Assembly: GCA_937916485.1 (NCBI GenBank)
Contig: CALFSV010000089.1
Coordinates: 1-5,412, forward strand
Reading direction: 5' to 3'
DNA: 5,412 bases
From: an uncultured Paracoccaceae bacterium
GTDB taxonomy: Bacteria > Pseudomonadota > Alphaproteobacteria > Rhodobacterales > Rhodobacteraceae
Position 1 is the first letter of the stretch. Every line of letters starts with the position of its first letter. This document shows positions 1 through 5,341 of this stretch, piece by piece. A program made the translations under genes and the position numbers. Under the pieces are notes generated by a model. That model had not been told where the DNA came from. It was given only the letters and a program-made list of their open reading frames with translations, and searched no databases.

Positions 1-891
1 GCGCCGGTCGGGAATCGTGCCGTCATCCAGCACCGTAACGCCGCGCGCTGCGACCTGCTGACCCATCAAACCAGAAAAGGCAGAGGTTTTCTTGCGGTTG
101 AAATCACCTTCCAGCCCGTGACCGATTGCCTCGTGCAGCAGGATCCCCGGCCAGCCCGCGCCAAGCGCCACATCCATCACACCGGCGGGCGCAGGTTCAG
201 CGCGCAGGTTCACAAGGGCGATCCGCAGCGCCTCGCGAGTGGCGTTCTGCCAGTGCTCGGCGTCGATCAACCCGGTCAGACCCATCCGACCACCGCCCCC
301 CATCGACCCAGTTTCGCGACGGCCGTTTTCCTCGACAATCACAGAGACATTCAACCGAGTCATGGGGCGCGCATCGCGGACCAGATGGCCCTCGGGGCGC
401 AGGATTTCGACCTCTTGCATCGAGGCGGCGAGGGTCGCGGACACTTGAATGACCCGTTTGTCCAGATCGCGGGCAAAGGCGTCGATCTCGCGCAAAGTCT
501 CGATCTTGGTGGGAAAAACAGCGTCTTCCATGGGGTTTGCATCTGTGTACAGTCGCACATTGGTGGCACGCGGCGCGTCGGCCAAGGTGCCGCCGCCATC
601 GCCAACCGCAAGCCGTGCGGTTTCGACGGCACGGGTCAGCGCGGCCTCGCTGATCTCGCTCGAATGGGCGTAACCGGCCGTCTCGCCGCGCACCGCGCGC
701 AGGCCAAACCCCTCGGAGGCATCATAACTGGCCGTCTTAACCCGTCCGTCATCAAATGAGATTACTTCAGAGCGGCGGCGTTCCAGAAACAACTCGCCGT
801 CATCGGCCCCGGACACGGCCTCTTGCAATCGTGCAAGGGCTGCGTCTTGGTCGAGTGCGGTCTCAAAAGGGCGAAAGGGCGCGTCAGACAT
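1..891 (-). CDS. tldD: TldD family zinc metalloprotease, N-terminal 297 residues (cut by left edge)
   Basis: Reading the minus strand from the ATG at 891-889 gives an uninterrupted frame of 297 codons to the window edge. It begins MSDAPFRPFETALDQD. The signature HExxxH zinc motif is at residues 253-258 (HEAIGH, positions 118-135), followed by GLEGDFNRKKTSAFSG, which is typical of TldD. In the family, a glutamate and two histidines of this motif plus a C-terminal cysteine form the zinc site; the cysteine lies beyond the edge. Full-length TldD is about 470-480 residues, so roughly 175 are missing. TldD normally works as a cytoplasmic heterodimer with TldE/PmbA, degrading unfolded peptides and, in E. 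coli, processing microcin B17 and the CcdA antitoxin. No TldE partner is visible here. The gene is divergent from coxB across a 183-nt shared control region. No strong Shine-Dalgarno precedes the start; only GGGA about 12 nt upstream is visible. The link to the oxidase genes appears to be positional rather than functional. Confidence 0.95.
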   Translation of the reverse strand, partial: MSDAPFRPFETALDQDAALARLQEAVSGADDGELFLERRRSEVISFDDGRVKTASYDASEGFGLRAVRGETAGYAHSSEISEAALTRAVETARLAVGDGGGTLADAPRATNVRLYTDANPMEDAVFPTKIETLREIDAFARDLDKRVIQVSATLAASMQEVEILRPEGHLVRDARPMTRLNVSVIVEENGRRETGSMGGGGRMGLTGLIDAEHWQNATREALRIALVNLRAEPAPAGVMDVALGAGWPGILLHEAIGHGLEGDFNRKKTSAFSGLMGQQVAARGVTVLDDGTIPDRR

Positions 892-917
892 GGTGGATTT
901 TCCCGGGATAAGAGGAC

Positions 918-952
918 ATCCGTTGGGTTAGCGGCGCAATGCCGCAACGGAT
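918..952. repeat. 8-bp inverted repeat in the tldD/coxB divergent control region
   Basis: ATCCGTTG at 918-925 and CAACGGAT at 945-952 are perfect inverted copies, 19 nt apart with centres 27 bp apart. They enclose a second inverted repeat, GCGGC (931-935) and GCCGC (941-945), which shares base C945 with the outer arm. As single-stranded RNA or DNA this could fold as a 7-bp stem, a 6-nt bulge on one side, a 5-bp stem and a 5-nt loop. It lacks a following T tract, so it is not a good intrinsic terminator. Its position upstream of both divergent genes favours a protein-binding operator, which is inference. Confidence 0.55.
931..945. promoter_or_regulatory. Candidate RegA/PrrA (RegR)-type redox response regulator site
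   Basis: GCGGC, five bases, then GCCGC. This fits the loose PrrA/RegA consensus as I recall it, GCGNC-N(x)-GNCGC, in both half-sites. It matches the longer RegR-box consensus at most defined positions but lacks its central TT. RegBA/PrrBA two-component systems control respiratory oxidase and photosynthesis genes in Rhodobacter relatives, so a site about 27 bp upstream of a possible coxB -10 box is plausible. The consensus is short and degenerate in a G+C-rich genome, so chance occurrence is quite possible. Confidence 0.4.
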
Positions 953-977
953 TTGCTTGAGGGTGTGGCCTTAATAT
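953..977 (+). promoter_or_regulatory. Possible coxB operon promoter (weak)
   Basis: TAATAT at 972-977 is the best -10-like hexamer upstream of coxB. The nearest -35-like element, TTGCTT at 953-958, lies only 13 bp from it, shorter than the usual 16-18, so the pairing is weak. If TAATAT is used, transcription would start near 984 and leave a leader of about 90 nt before the coxB ATG. The promoter may depend on an activator bound at the inverted repeat just upstream. Confidence 0.3.
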
Positions 978-1063
978 GGTTTTTCACCGCAAAAGACACA
1001 ACGGGGATTCCGTGTTAAATCCGGACCCCCGCCAGCGCGGTGGCAAATGCCATCATGATGAAC

Positions 1064-1070
1064 AGGAAGA
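1064..1070 (+). promoter_or_regulatory. Ribosome binding site that decides the coxB start
   Basis: AGGAAGA ends 4 nt before the ATG at 1075. It supports this ATG over the in-frame ATG at 976, which has no comparable site and would add 33 mostly charged residues ahead of the signal peptide. Confidence 0.75.
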
Positions 1071-1074
1071 TGAT

Positions 1075-1149
1075 ATGCGGTTGAACACGATTCTTTCCGG
1101 CCTTTGGGTCGCAGGTATGGCAACGCTTGCAGCGGGCGTTGCACGGGCT
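1075..1149 (+). other. CoxB signal peptide
   Basis: The first 25 residues have a short basic start (Arg2), a hydrophobic core ([16 protein letters not shown]) and an A-R-A cleavage signal before Gln26. This is a classic signal peptidase I site and supports the ATG at 1075. Confidence 0.8.
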
Positions 1150-1950
1150 CAGGACGGCCTTGACGGCCTGCCGGTGATTGGCAAGCCGATCCCCGGCGGC
1201 ATGGGTTTCCAGCCTGCTGCGACGGAATTGGCCCGCGACATTCACTGGCTTGACGGGATGTTGTTGGTGATCATCACCGTCATCACCCTCTTTGTGACCC
1301 TTTTGCTGGCCTATGTTGTTGTGCGGTTCAACCGCACCACGAACCCGAAACCGGCCACATTTACCCATAACTCGCCGATCGAGGTGACATGGACCGTGGT
1401 GCCAATCGTTATTCTGGTCTTTATCGGTGCGTTCTCTCTGCCCGTCTTGTTCAAGCAGCAGGAAATCCCAGAGGCAGACCTGACCATCAAGGCAACCGGG
1501 TATCAGTGGTATTGGGGGTACGAGTATGTGGATGACGGCCTGGCCTTTGACAGCTTCCTTCTGGCCCGTGAGGATCTTGCCTCTCATGGATACGCCGATG
1601 ACGAGTATCTTCTGGCAACCGATACAGCCGTTGTTATCCCAACCGGTAAAACTGTTGTTATTCAGGTGACTGGCGCTGACGTGATCCACTCGTGGGCAAT
1701 GCCTGCCTTTGGGGTCAAGCAGGACGGCATTCCCGGACGTCTTGCCCAGCTTTGGTTCAAAGTGGACGAAGGCAATGAGGGCATCTATTTTGGCCAGTGT
1801 TCAGAGCTTTGCGGCAAAGATCACGCCTATATGCCGATCACGATCAAGGCCGTCTCGCAAGAGCAGTATGACACTTGGCTCGCCGGTCCTGCGCAAGAGT
1901 TCGCCATTAACGGTGCTGTGAAATCCATCGACGTCGCCCTCGCGGACTAA
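1075..1950 (+). CDS. coxB: Cytochrome c oxidase aa3 subunit II (CuA subunit)
   Basis: The 291-residue precursor accepts electrons from cytochrome c at its CuA centre and passes them to heme a in subunit I. Residues 1-25 look like a Sec signal peptide ending ARA before Gln26; mature Paracoccus subunit II also starts with Gln. Two membrane segments lie near 62-84 and 104-126. They are separated by a short loop, with Glu103 in HNSPIE, the residue at the K-channel entrance in relatives. The aromatic YQWYW stretch is at 143-147; Trp145 probably matches the electron-entry tryptophan. All CuA ligands are present in the periplasmic cupredoxin domain: His205, Cys242, Glu244 (backbone ligand), Cys246, His250 and Met253. 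The insert around 158-182 is shared with Paracoccus-type proteins. It is the first gene of the operon, and the gap to ctaB holds two terminator-like hairpins. No key residue is missing. The gene is also called ctaC. Confidence 0.98.
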   Translation: MRLNTILSGLWVAGMATLAAGVARAQDGLDGLPVIGKPIPGGMGFQPAATELARDIHWLDGMLLVIITVITLFVTLLLAYVVVRFNRTTNPKPATFTHNSPIEVTWTVVPIVILVFIGAFSLPVLFKQQEIPEADLTIKATGYQWYWGYEYVDDGLAFDSFLLAREDLASHGYADDEYLLATDTAVVIPTGKTVVIQVTGADVIHSWAMPAFGVKQDGIPGRLAQLWFKVDEGNEGIYFGQCSELCGKDHAYMPITIKAVSQEQYDTWLAGPAQEFAINGAVKSIDVALAD

Positions 1951-1967
1951 GATAACGCTATAGCCTT

Positions 1968-1997
1968 TGCGGGTGGGGCAGACCTCACCCGCATTTT
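1968..1997 (+). terminator. Terminator-like hairpin between coxB and ctaB
   Basis: TGCGGGTGGGG (1968-1978) pairs with CCTCACCCGCA (1983-1993): 11 pairs, one of them G-U, closing a CAGA tetraloop. TTTT follows at 1994-1997. The stem is strong and the T run short, so it may be a leaky terminator or a block to 3' exonucleases that stabilises coxB mRNA. ctaB downstream has no clear promoter of its own, which favours partial read-through. Confidence 0.65.
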
Positions 1998-2009
1998 GCA
2001 ATAGCAGAC

Positions 2010-2030
2010 GGGCGGAGAGCCCCGCCTTTT
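2010..2030 (+). terminator. Second terminator-like hairpin before ctaB
   Basis: GGCGG (2011-2015) pairs with CCGCC (2022-2026) around a 6-nt loop, extended by a possible G-U pair (2010/2027), and is followed by TTTT at 2027-2030. It starts 13 nt after the T run of the first hairpin and ends 13 nt before the ctaB ATG, so it could also affect ribosome access. Confidence 0.5.
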
Positions 2031-2042
2031 GAAAGAGTGAAA

Positions 2043-2969
2043 ATGACAGACGCCAATCTGACAGACTTCGACAATGAGGCCAGCTTTGGCGATTACTTCG
2101 CCCTGCTGAAACCCCGTGTGATGTCGCTGGTGATCTTTACCGCTCTGGTTGGTATCCTCGTCGCCCCCACTACGCTCCATCCGATCGAGGCTTTGTCGGC
2201 GATCCTCTTCATCGCGATCGGGGCGGGCGCCTCTGGCGCGCTGAATATGTGGTGGGATGCGGATATCGACGCTGTCATGGTACGCACGTCGAAACGCTCG
2301 GTCCCTGCAGGCAAGGTTCAACCCGGTGAAGCGCTGGCCATCGGTCTTGCCCTGTCTGGTATGTCCGTCATCATGCTGGGGCTTGCGACGAATTGGCTGG
2401 CGGCGGGCCTTCTGGCCTTTACGATTTTCTTTTACGCCGTGGTCTACACCATGTGGCTCAAGCGGTGGACACCCCAAAATATCGTGATCGGCGGTGCGGC
2501 CGGTGCCTTCCCTCCGATGATCGGCTGGGTTGCGGTCACTGGTAGCATTTCGGTCGAATCGGTGCTGATGTTTGCACTGATCTTTATGTGGACCCCGCCG
2601 CATTTCTGGGCTCTGGCTCTGTTCCTGCGCAAGGATTACGACAATGCAGGCGTGCCGATGCTGACCGTCACCCATGGTCGGCGTGTCACCCGCAACCATA
2701 TCCTGATCTACACGCTGCTGCTGGCCCCGGTTGCGGTCGGCCTTGGCTTCACCTCTGTTGGCGGTCCCGTCTATCTGGCTGGTGCGGTCCTGATGAACGC
2801 GTGGTTCGTCAAGGGCGCGTTCGAGATCTGGCGGCGCGACGAGGACATGGCTGAAGCGGATAGATACAAAACCGAGAAGGCGTTTTTCAAATTCTCGATC
2901 TTCTACCTTTTCCTTCATTTTGGCGCGATATTGGTCGACCTGACCCTTCGCGGGTTAGGTGTGCTGTGA
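2043..2969 (+). CDS. ctaB: Protoheme IX farnesyltransferase (heme O synthase)
   Basis: This 308-residue polytopic membrane enzyme transfers a farnesyl group to the heme b vinyl, giving heme O, the precursor of heme a for the oxidase. UbiA-superfamily landmarks are intact. LLKPRVMSL is near 21-29. The first aspartate motif is N68-MWW-D72-ADI-D76, followed by [15 protein letters not shown] (135-146) is the conserved loop, and the second acidic region is [10 protein letters not shown] (198-207) after [10 protein letters not shown]. About nine membrane segments are expected. One oddity is Ser86 (RTSKRS), where the family usually has Pro in RTxxRP. The ATG at 2043 is chosen because AAAGAG lies 5 nt upstream; a GTG at 2037 would add two residues and cannot be excluded. 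It follows coxB after a hairpin-bearing 92-nt gap, and its stop overlaps the next start (TGATG). The gene is also called cyoE in quinol oxidase operons. Confidence 0.96.
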   Translation: MTDANLTDFDNEASFGDYFALLKPRVMSLVIFTALVGILVAPTTLHPIEALSAILFIAIGAGASGALNMWWDADIDAVMVRTSKRSVPAGKVQPGEALAIGLALSGMSVIMLGLATNWLAAGLLAFTIFFYAVVYTMWLKRWTPQNIVIGGAAGAFPPMIGWVAVTGSISVESVLMFALIFMWTPPHFWALALFLRKDYDNAGVPMLTVTHGRRVTRNHILIYTLLLAPVAVGLGFTSVGGPVYLAGAVLMNAWFVKGAFEIWRRDEDMAEADRYKTEKAFFKFSIFYLFLHFGAILVDLTLRGLGVL

Positions 2970-3154
2970 TGGCGTTGAAAGCAGAGCATGAGATCCACAA
3001 ACGCCGATTTTCTCGGAACATGGGGGTGGGGCTGGCGCTGGTCGGTTTCGCCGCATTGATGTTCGGCCTCAGCGTGGTGAAAGTTCAATCCATCGGTGCA
3101 GTGCAGGGGTTTGACCACGTGCTGCGCCCCGAACTGCTGGAGAAAAGCAAGTGA
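2969..3154 (+). CDS. Small single-membrane-segment protein, probably CoxF-like oxidase assembly accessory
   Basis: The gene encodes 61 residues. A basic N-terminus (HKRRFSRN, 10-17) is followed by one hydrophobic segment at about 18-37 and then a short polar tail ending ELLEKSK. The positive charge before the segment suggests the N-terminus faces the cytoplasm and the tail the periplasm. No cysteine or other metal motif is visible; the histidines are at 7, 10 and 50. Many alphaproteobacterial operons have a small, weakly conserved gene (coxF or 'cytochrome c oxidase assembly protein') in exactly this slot between ctaB and ctaG, and this assignment rests mainly on position and architecture. 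The ATG at 2969 overlaps the ctaB stop by one base; a GTG at 2966 would add one residue. Its own stop overlaps the ctaG GTG start in a GTGA junction. Both overlaps point to translational coupling. Its function is not established. Confidence 0.75.
   Translation: MALKAEHEIHKRRFSRNMGVGLALVGFAALMFGLSVVKVQSIGAVQGFDHVLRPELLEKSK
3139..3143 (+). promoter_or_regulatory. Ribosome binding site for the GTG start of ctaG
   Basis: GGAGA lies 7 nt before the GTG at 3151, inside the end of the preceding small gene. It supports the GTG start, because the next in-frame ATG (residue 20) would destroy the membrane anchor. Confidence 0.7.
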
Positions 3155-3726
3155 AGCTGGAGGGCACCAAAAAAACCTTGGCGCAAACTGTCGGCGTGGT
3201 TGTTCTCATGGGCGCGCTGGCGTGGGCCTCGGTGCCATTTTACAACTGGTTCTGCCGCGTCACAGGCTTTGGAGGCACGACCTCGGTCGCGGACGCAGGC
3301 AGCGATGTCGTTTTGGACGAGACGATTATCATCCGCTTTGACGCCTCGCTGGAACGCGCGATGCCGTGGGAGTTCAAACCCATGGTGCGCGAAATGGAAC
3401 TGCGGATCGGAGAAACCGGTCTGGCCTTTTACGAGGCCTATAATCCGACCGATCACGTCGTCGCCGGGTCAGCGGCCTATAATGTCACGCCTTACGAGGC
3501 TGGTGGCTTTTTCACCAAGATCGACTGTTTCTGCTTTGAAGAGCAGGTGTTGCAACCCGGTGAACGGGTGCAGATGCCGGTGACCTTCTATGTGGACCCC
3601 GAAATCGTGACGGATCGCGACGCTAAATATGTACACCACATCACGCTAAGCTATACGTTCTACGAAATTGAACTTCCCGAGACGCAGGCGGCTTTGCCAA
3701 TCGCGTCCGAGACTGAATACAACTAA
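3151..3726 (+). CDS. ctaG: Cytochrome c oxidase assembly protein CtaG/Cox11 (copper delivery to CuB)
   Basis: This 191-residue Cox11-family protein is anchored by one N-terminal membrane segment (about 11-31), with the soluble domain in the periplasm. It donates copper to the CuB site of subunit I during assembly. Visible hallmarks are VPFYNWFCRVTGFGGTT (28-44) with the conserved Cys35, AYNVTP (109-114), and the copper-binding CFCF motif with Cys126 and Cys128 (KIDCFCFEEQ). These are followed by PGE and the conserved MPVTFYVDPE segment near 142-151. All three cysteines expected of the family are present, and the length is typical (about 190-200). The GTG start overlaps the preceding stop by four bases, and coxC follows after 24 nt. 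The gene is intact. This is the Cox11-type CtaG, not the unrelated Bacillus CtaG. Confidence 0.97.
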   Translation: MKLEGTKKTLAQTVGVVVLMGALAWASVPFYNWFCRVTGFGGTTSVADAGSDVVLDETIIIRFDASLERAMPWEFKPMVREMELRIGETGLAFYEAYNPTDHVVAGSAAYNVTPYEAGGFFTKIDCFCFEEQVLQPGERVQMPVTFYVDPEIVTDRDAKYVHHITLSYTFYEIELPETQAALPIASETEYN

Positions 3727-3750
3727 GCTCCGGACGAGGGACAACTCACA

Positions 3751-4557
3751 ATGGCGCATGAAAAAAACCACGACTTCCACATTTTGCCGCCCTCGATCTG
3801 GCCCTTCGCGGCCTCTGTCGGGGCATTCGTTATGCTCTACGGCGCAGTGATGTTCTTTCACGACAATGGCCCTTGGCTGATGCTGATTGGTCTGGCTGTG
3901 GTCCTTTACGTCATGTTCGCATGGTGGTCCGAAGTGGTCGCAGAGGCGAATGGCGGCGATCACACACCGGTCGTTGTGATCGGCCTGCGCTACGGCGTGA
4001 TCATGTTCATCATGTCAGAGATCATGTTCTTTGCAGCGTGGTTCTGGTCGTTCTTCAAGCACGCCATGTACCCAATGGACCCTTCGGGTATGAGCCCCTT
4101 GGTAGACGGTGTCTGGCCGCCTGCGGGGATTGAGACTTTTGATCCATGGCATCTGCCGCTGATCAACACGCTGATCCTGCTGTGCTCCGGTTGTGCCGCC
4201 ACTTGGGCCCACCATGCCTTAGTCCATGAAAACAACCGCAAAGACCTGATCAACGGCTTGATCCTTTCAATTGCGCTGGGCGCGCTGTTCACCGTTTTCC
4301 AAGTCTACGAATACACCCATGCGGCCTTTGGTTTTGCCGGAAATATCTATGGTGCTAACTTCTTTATGGCGACCGGCTTTCACGGGTTTCACGTGGTTAT
4401 CGGGACCATCTTCCTCGCTGTTTGTCTGATCCGCGCGATGAAGGGTCACTTTACCCCCGAGCGTCATGTCGGCTTCGAGGCGGCGGCTTGGTATTGGCAC
4501 TTCGTTGATGTGGTCTGGCTCTTCCTCTTTGCCTCGATCTACATTTGGGGCGCGTAA
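3751..4557 (+). CDS. coxC: Cytochrome c oxidase aa3 subunit III
   Basis: This 268-residue, seven-helix membrane subunit binds subunit I, holds structural phospholipids and protects the enzyme from turnover inactivation. It carries no redox metal. Family signatures are [12 protein letters not shown] (7-18), WWSEV (58-62), [20 protein letters not shown] with Glu90 (71-90), [12 protein letters not shown] (122-133), TWAHHALV (151-158) and the C-terminal [12 protein letters not shown] (249-260). A Cys145-x-x-Cys148 pair just before TWAHH is slightly unusual in a membrane helix but is probably a neutral lineage variant. GAGGGA at 3736-3741 is the ribosome binding site, 9 nt before the ATG. The gene lies 24 nt after ctaG; downstream a 99-nt gap with a GC hairpin separates it from surf1. 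It is also called ctaE. Confidence 0.98.
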   Translation: MAHEKNHDFHILPPSIWPFAASVGAFVMLYGAVMFFHDNGPWLMLIGLAVVLYVMFAWWSEVVAEANGGDHTPVVVIGLRYGVIMFIMSEIMFFAAWFWSFFKHAMYPMDPSGMSPLVDGVWPPAGIETFDPWHLPLINTLILLCSGCAATWAHHALVHENNRKDLINGLILSIALGALFTVFQVYEYTHAAFGFAGNIYGANFFMATGFHGFHVVIGTIFLAVCLIRAMKGHFTPERHVGFEAAAWYWHFVDVVWLFLFASIYIWGA

Positions 4558-4575
4558 ACTCGACCCAAGGGTAGG

Positions 4576-4598
4576 CTGCCTCTGGCAGAGAGATCTGC
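4576..4598 (+). other. Two mutually exclusive small hairpins after coxC
   Basis: CTGCC (4576-4580) can pair with GGCAG (4584-4588) around a 3-nt loop. Alternatively GCAGA (4585-4589) can pair with TCTGC (4594-4598) around GAGA, a GNRA-type tetraloop. The shared bases mean only one can form at a time. No T tract follows, so neither is a terminator by itself. They lie about 15 nt before the stronger hairpin at 4614-4637. Confidence 0.3.
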
Positions 4599-4611
4599 AA
4601 AGAAAAGAATT

Positions 4612-4640
4612 GGGGGCGCGGGGCTGTATCCGCGCCCTTT
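4612..4640 (+). terminator. Strong GC hairpin between coxC and surf1, terminator-like
   Basis: GGGCGCGG (4614-4621) pairs perfectly with CCGCGCCC (4630-4637), leaving an 8-nt loop that a G-U pair could tighten to 6. TTT follows at 4638-4640. The 8-bp all-GC stem is very stable, but the T run is short. It most likely acts as a partial terminator or as a 3' end protecting the coxC message. surf1 begins 17 nt later, without an evident promoter between. Confidence 0.6.
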
Positions 4641-4656
4641 GGCATTCGGAGAGATG

Positions 4657-5328
4657 ATGAAAAAGCGTCTGGTAATCCCTATCGTCTTTGGCGTGATTGG
4701 CACTGCGACCCTGCTGTGGCTTGGGCTGTGGCAGGTGCAGCGCCTCGCATGGAAAGAGGCTATACTGGCGGATATCTCTGCACGGATTGTCGCAGACCCC
4801 GTGACTTTGCCCGCTAATCCAGACCCTGAGGCGGATCGGTATCTTCCGGTCAAAGCGACCGGAGAATTGACGGGCGAAGAGGTGATTGTACTGGCCTCGG
4901 TCAAACAGATCGGCGCGGTGCATCGACTGATGTCGGTGCTGGAAACAGAGGGACGCCGCGTTCTTGTAGATCGCGGCTACGTCCCGATAGAGTTGAACCC
5001 CGCGCCACAAACAGGCCCGCTAGAGGTCCTTGGAAATCTGCACTGGCCGCAAGAGGTAGATAGTTTCACCCCCAAACCAGACCTCGCAACCGGTCTTTGG
5101 TTCGCACGCGATGTGCCTGCGATGGCCAAGCTCCTGAAAACAGAACCGATCCTGATCGTTGCCCGCCAAGTGTCGGCCTATAGCCCGCCGGTCACGCCGT
5201 TACCGGTGACGGCCCAGGGCATCCCGAACGACCATCTGAGTTATGCAATCACGTGGTTTTTGCTCGCTCTGGTCTGGTCGGGGATGACAGTCTTCTTGGT
5301 CTGGCGTATCAGACAGCGAAATGATTAA
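4657..5328 (+). CDS. surf1: SURF1 family cytochrome oxidase assembly protein
   Basis: This 223-residue membrane protein has two transmembrane segments (about 5-24 and 198-216) flanking a periplasmic domain, the standard SURF1 layout. In Paracoccus and Rhodobacter, SURF1 binds heme a and aids its insertion into subunit I. Conserved blocks seen are LGLWQVQRLAWK (22-33), RYLPVKATGE (61-70), VDRGYVP (104-110) and the C-terminal DHLSYAITWFLLAL (192-205), whose histidine lies in the region linked to heme binding. Two adjacent in-frame ATGs occur at 4654 and 4657. The second is chosen because GGAG (4648-4651) is then 5 nt away, and it gives a natural MKKRLVIP membrane start. An upstream TTG at 4639 is unlikely, as it lies within the hairpin's T run. 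The gene is intact. It follows coxC directly; the DUF983 gene often found between these two genes in alphaproteobacteria is absent. Confidence 0.95.
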   Translation: MKKRLVIPIVFGVIGTATLLWLGLWQVQRLAWKEAILADISARIVADPVTLPANPDPEADRYLPVKATGELTGEEVIVLASVKQIGAVHRLMSVLETEGRRVLVDRGYVPIELNPAPQTGPLEVLGNLHWPQEVDSFTPKPDLATGLWFARDVPAMAKLLKTEPILIVARQVSAYSPPVTPLPVTAQGIPNDHLSYAITWFLLALVWSGMTVFLVWRIRQRND

Positions 5329-5341
5329 GACGAGGCAAGCC

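Noticed and set aside
118..759. Plus-strand open frame of 213 codons opposite tldD
   Set aside because: It is the antisense shadow of tldD, whose minus-strand frame carries the HExxxH motif and family-wide similarity. The plus-strand product has no recognisable features.
1015..1060. Short hydrophobic minus-strand peptide (ends [10 protein letters not shown]) upstream of coxB
   Set aside because: The part starting at ATG is only 13 residues with no ribosome binding site. The longer frame is the coxB antisense shadow, so a real small membrane gene is unlikely.
976..1074. In-frame upstream extension of coxB from the ATG at 976 (33 extra residues)
   Set aside because: The extension is hydrophilic and charged, has no ribosome binding site, overlaps the possible -10 box, and would bury the clear signal peptide that starts at 1075.
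1947..2918. Minus-strand open frame of 323 codons opposite ctaB
   Set aside because: It is extremely rich in Arg, His, Gln and Asp with no domain pattern, as expected for the complement of a hydrophobic G+C-rich gene. ctaB on the plus strand is unambiguous.
4639..4656. TTG start at 4639 for surf1
   Set aside because: It falls in the T run of the hairpin without a ribosome binding site, whereas GGAG at 4648-4651 serves the ATG at 4657 (or 4654).
4267..5010. Minus-strand open frame of 247 codons spanning the end of coxC and the start of surf1
   Set aside because: It crosses two clear plus-strand genes, has shadow-type composition and shows no family motif.
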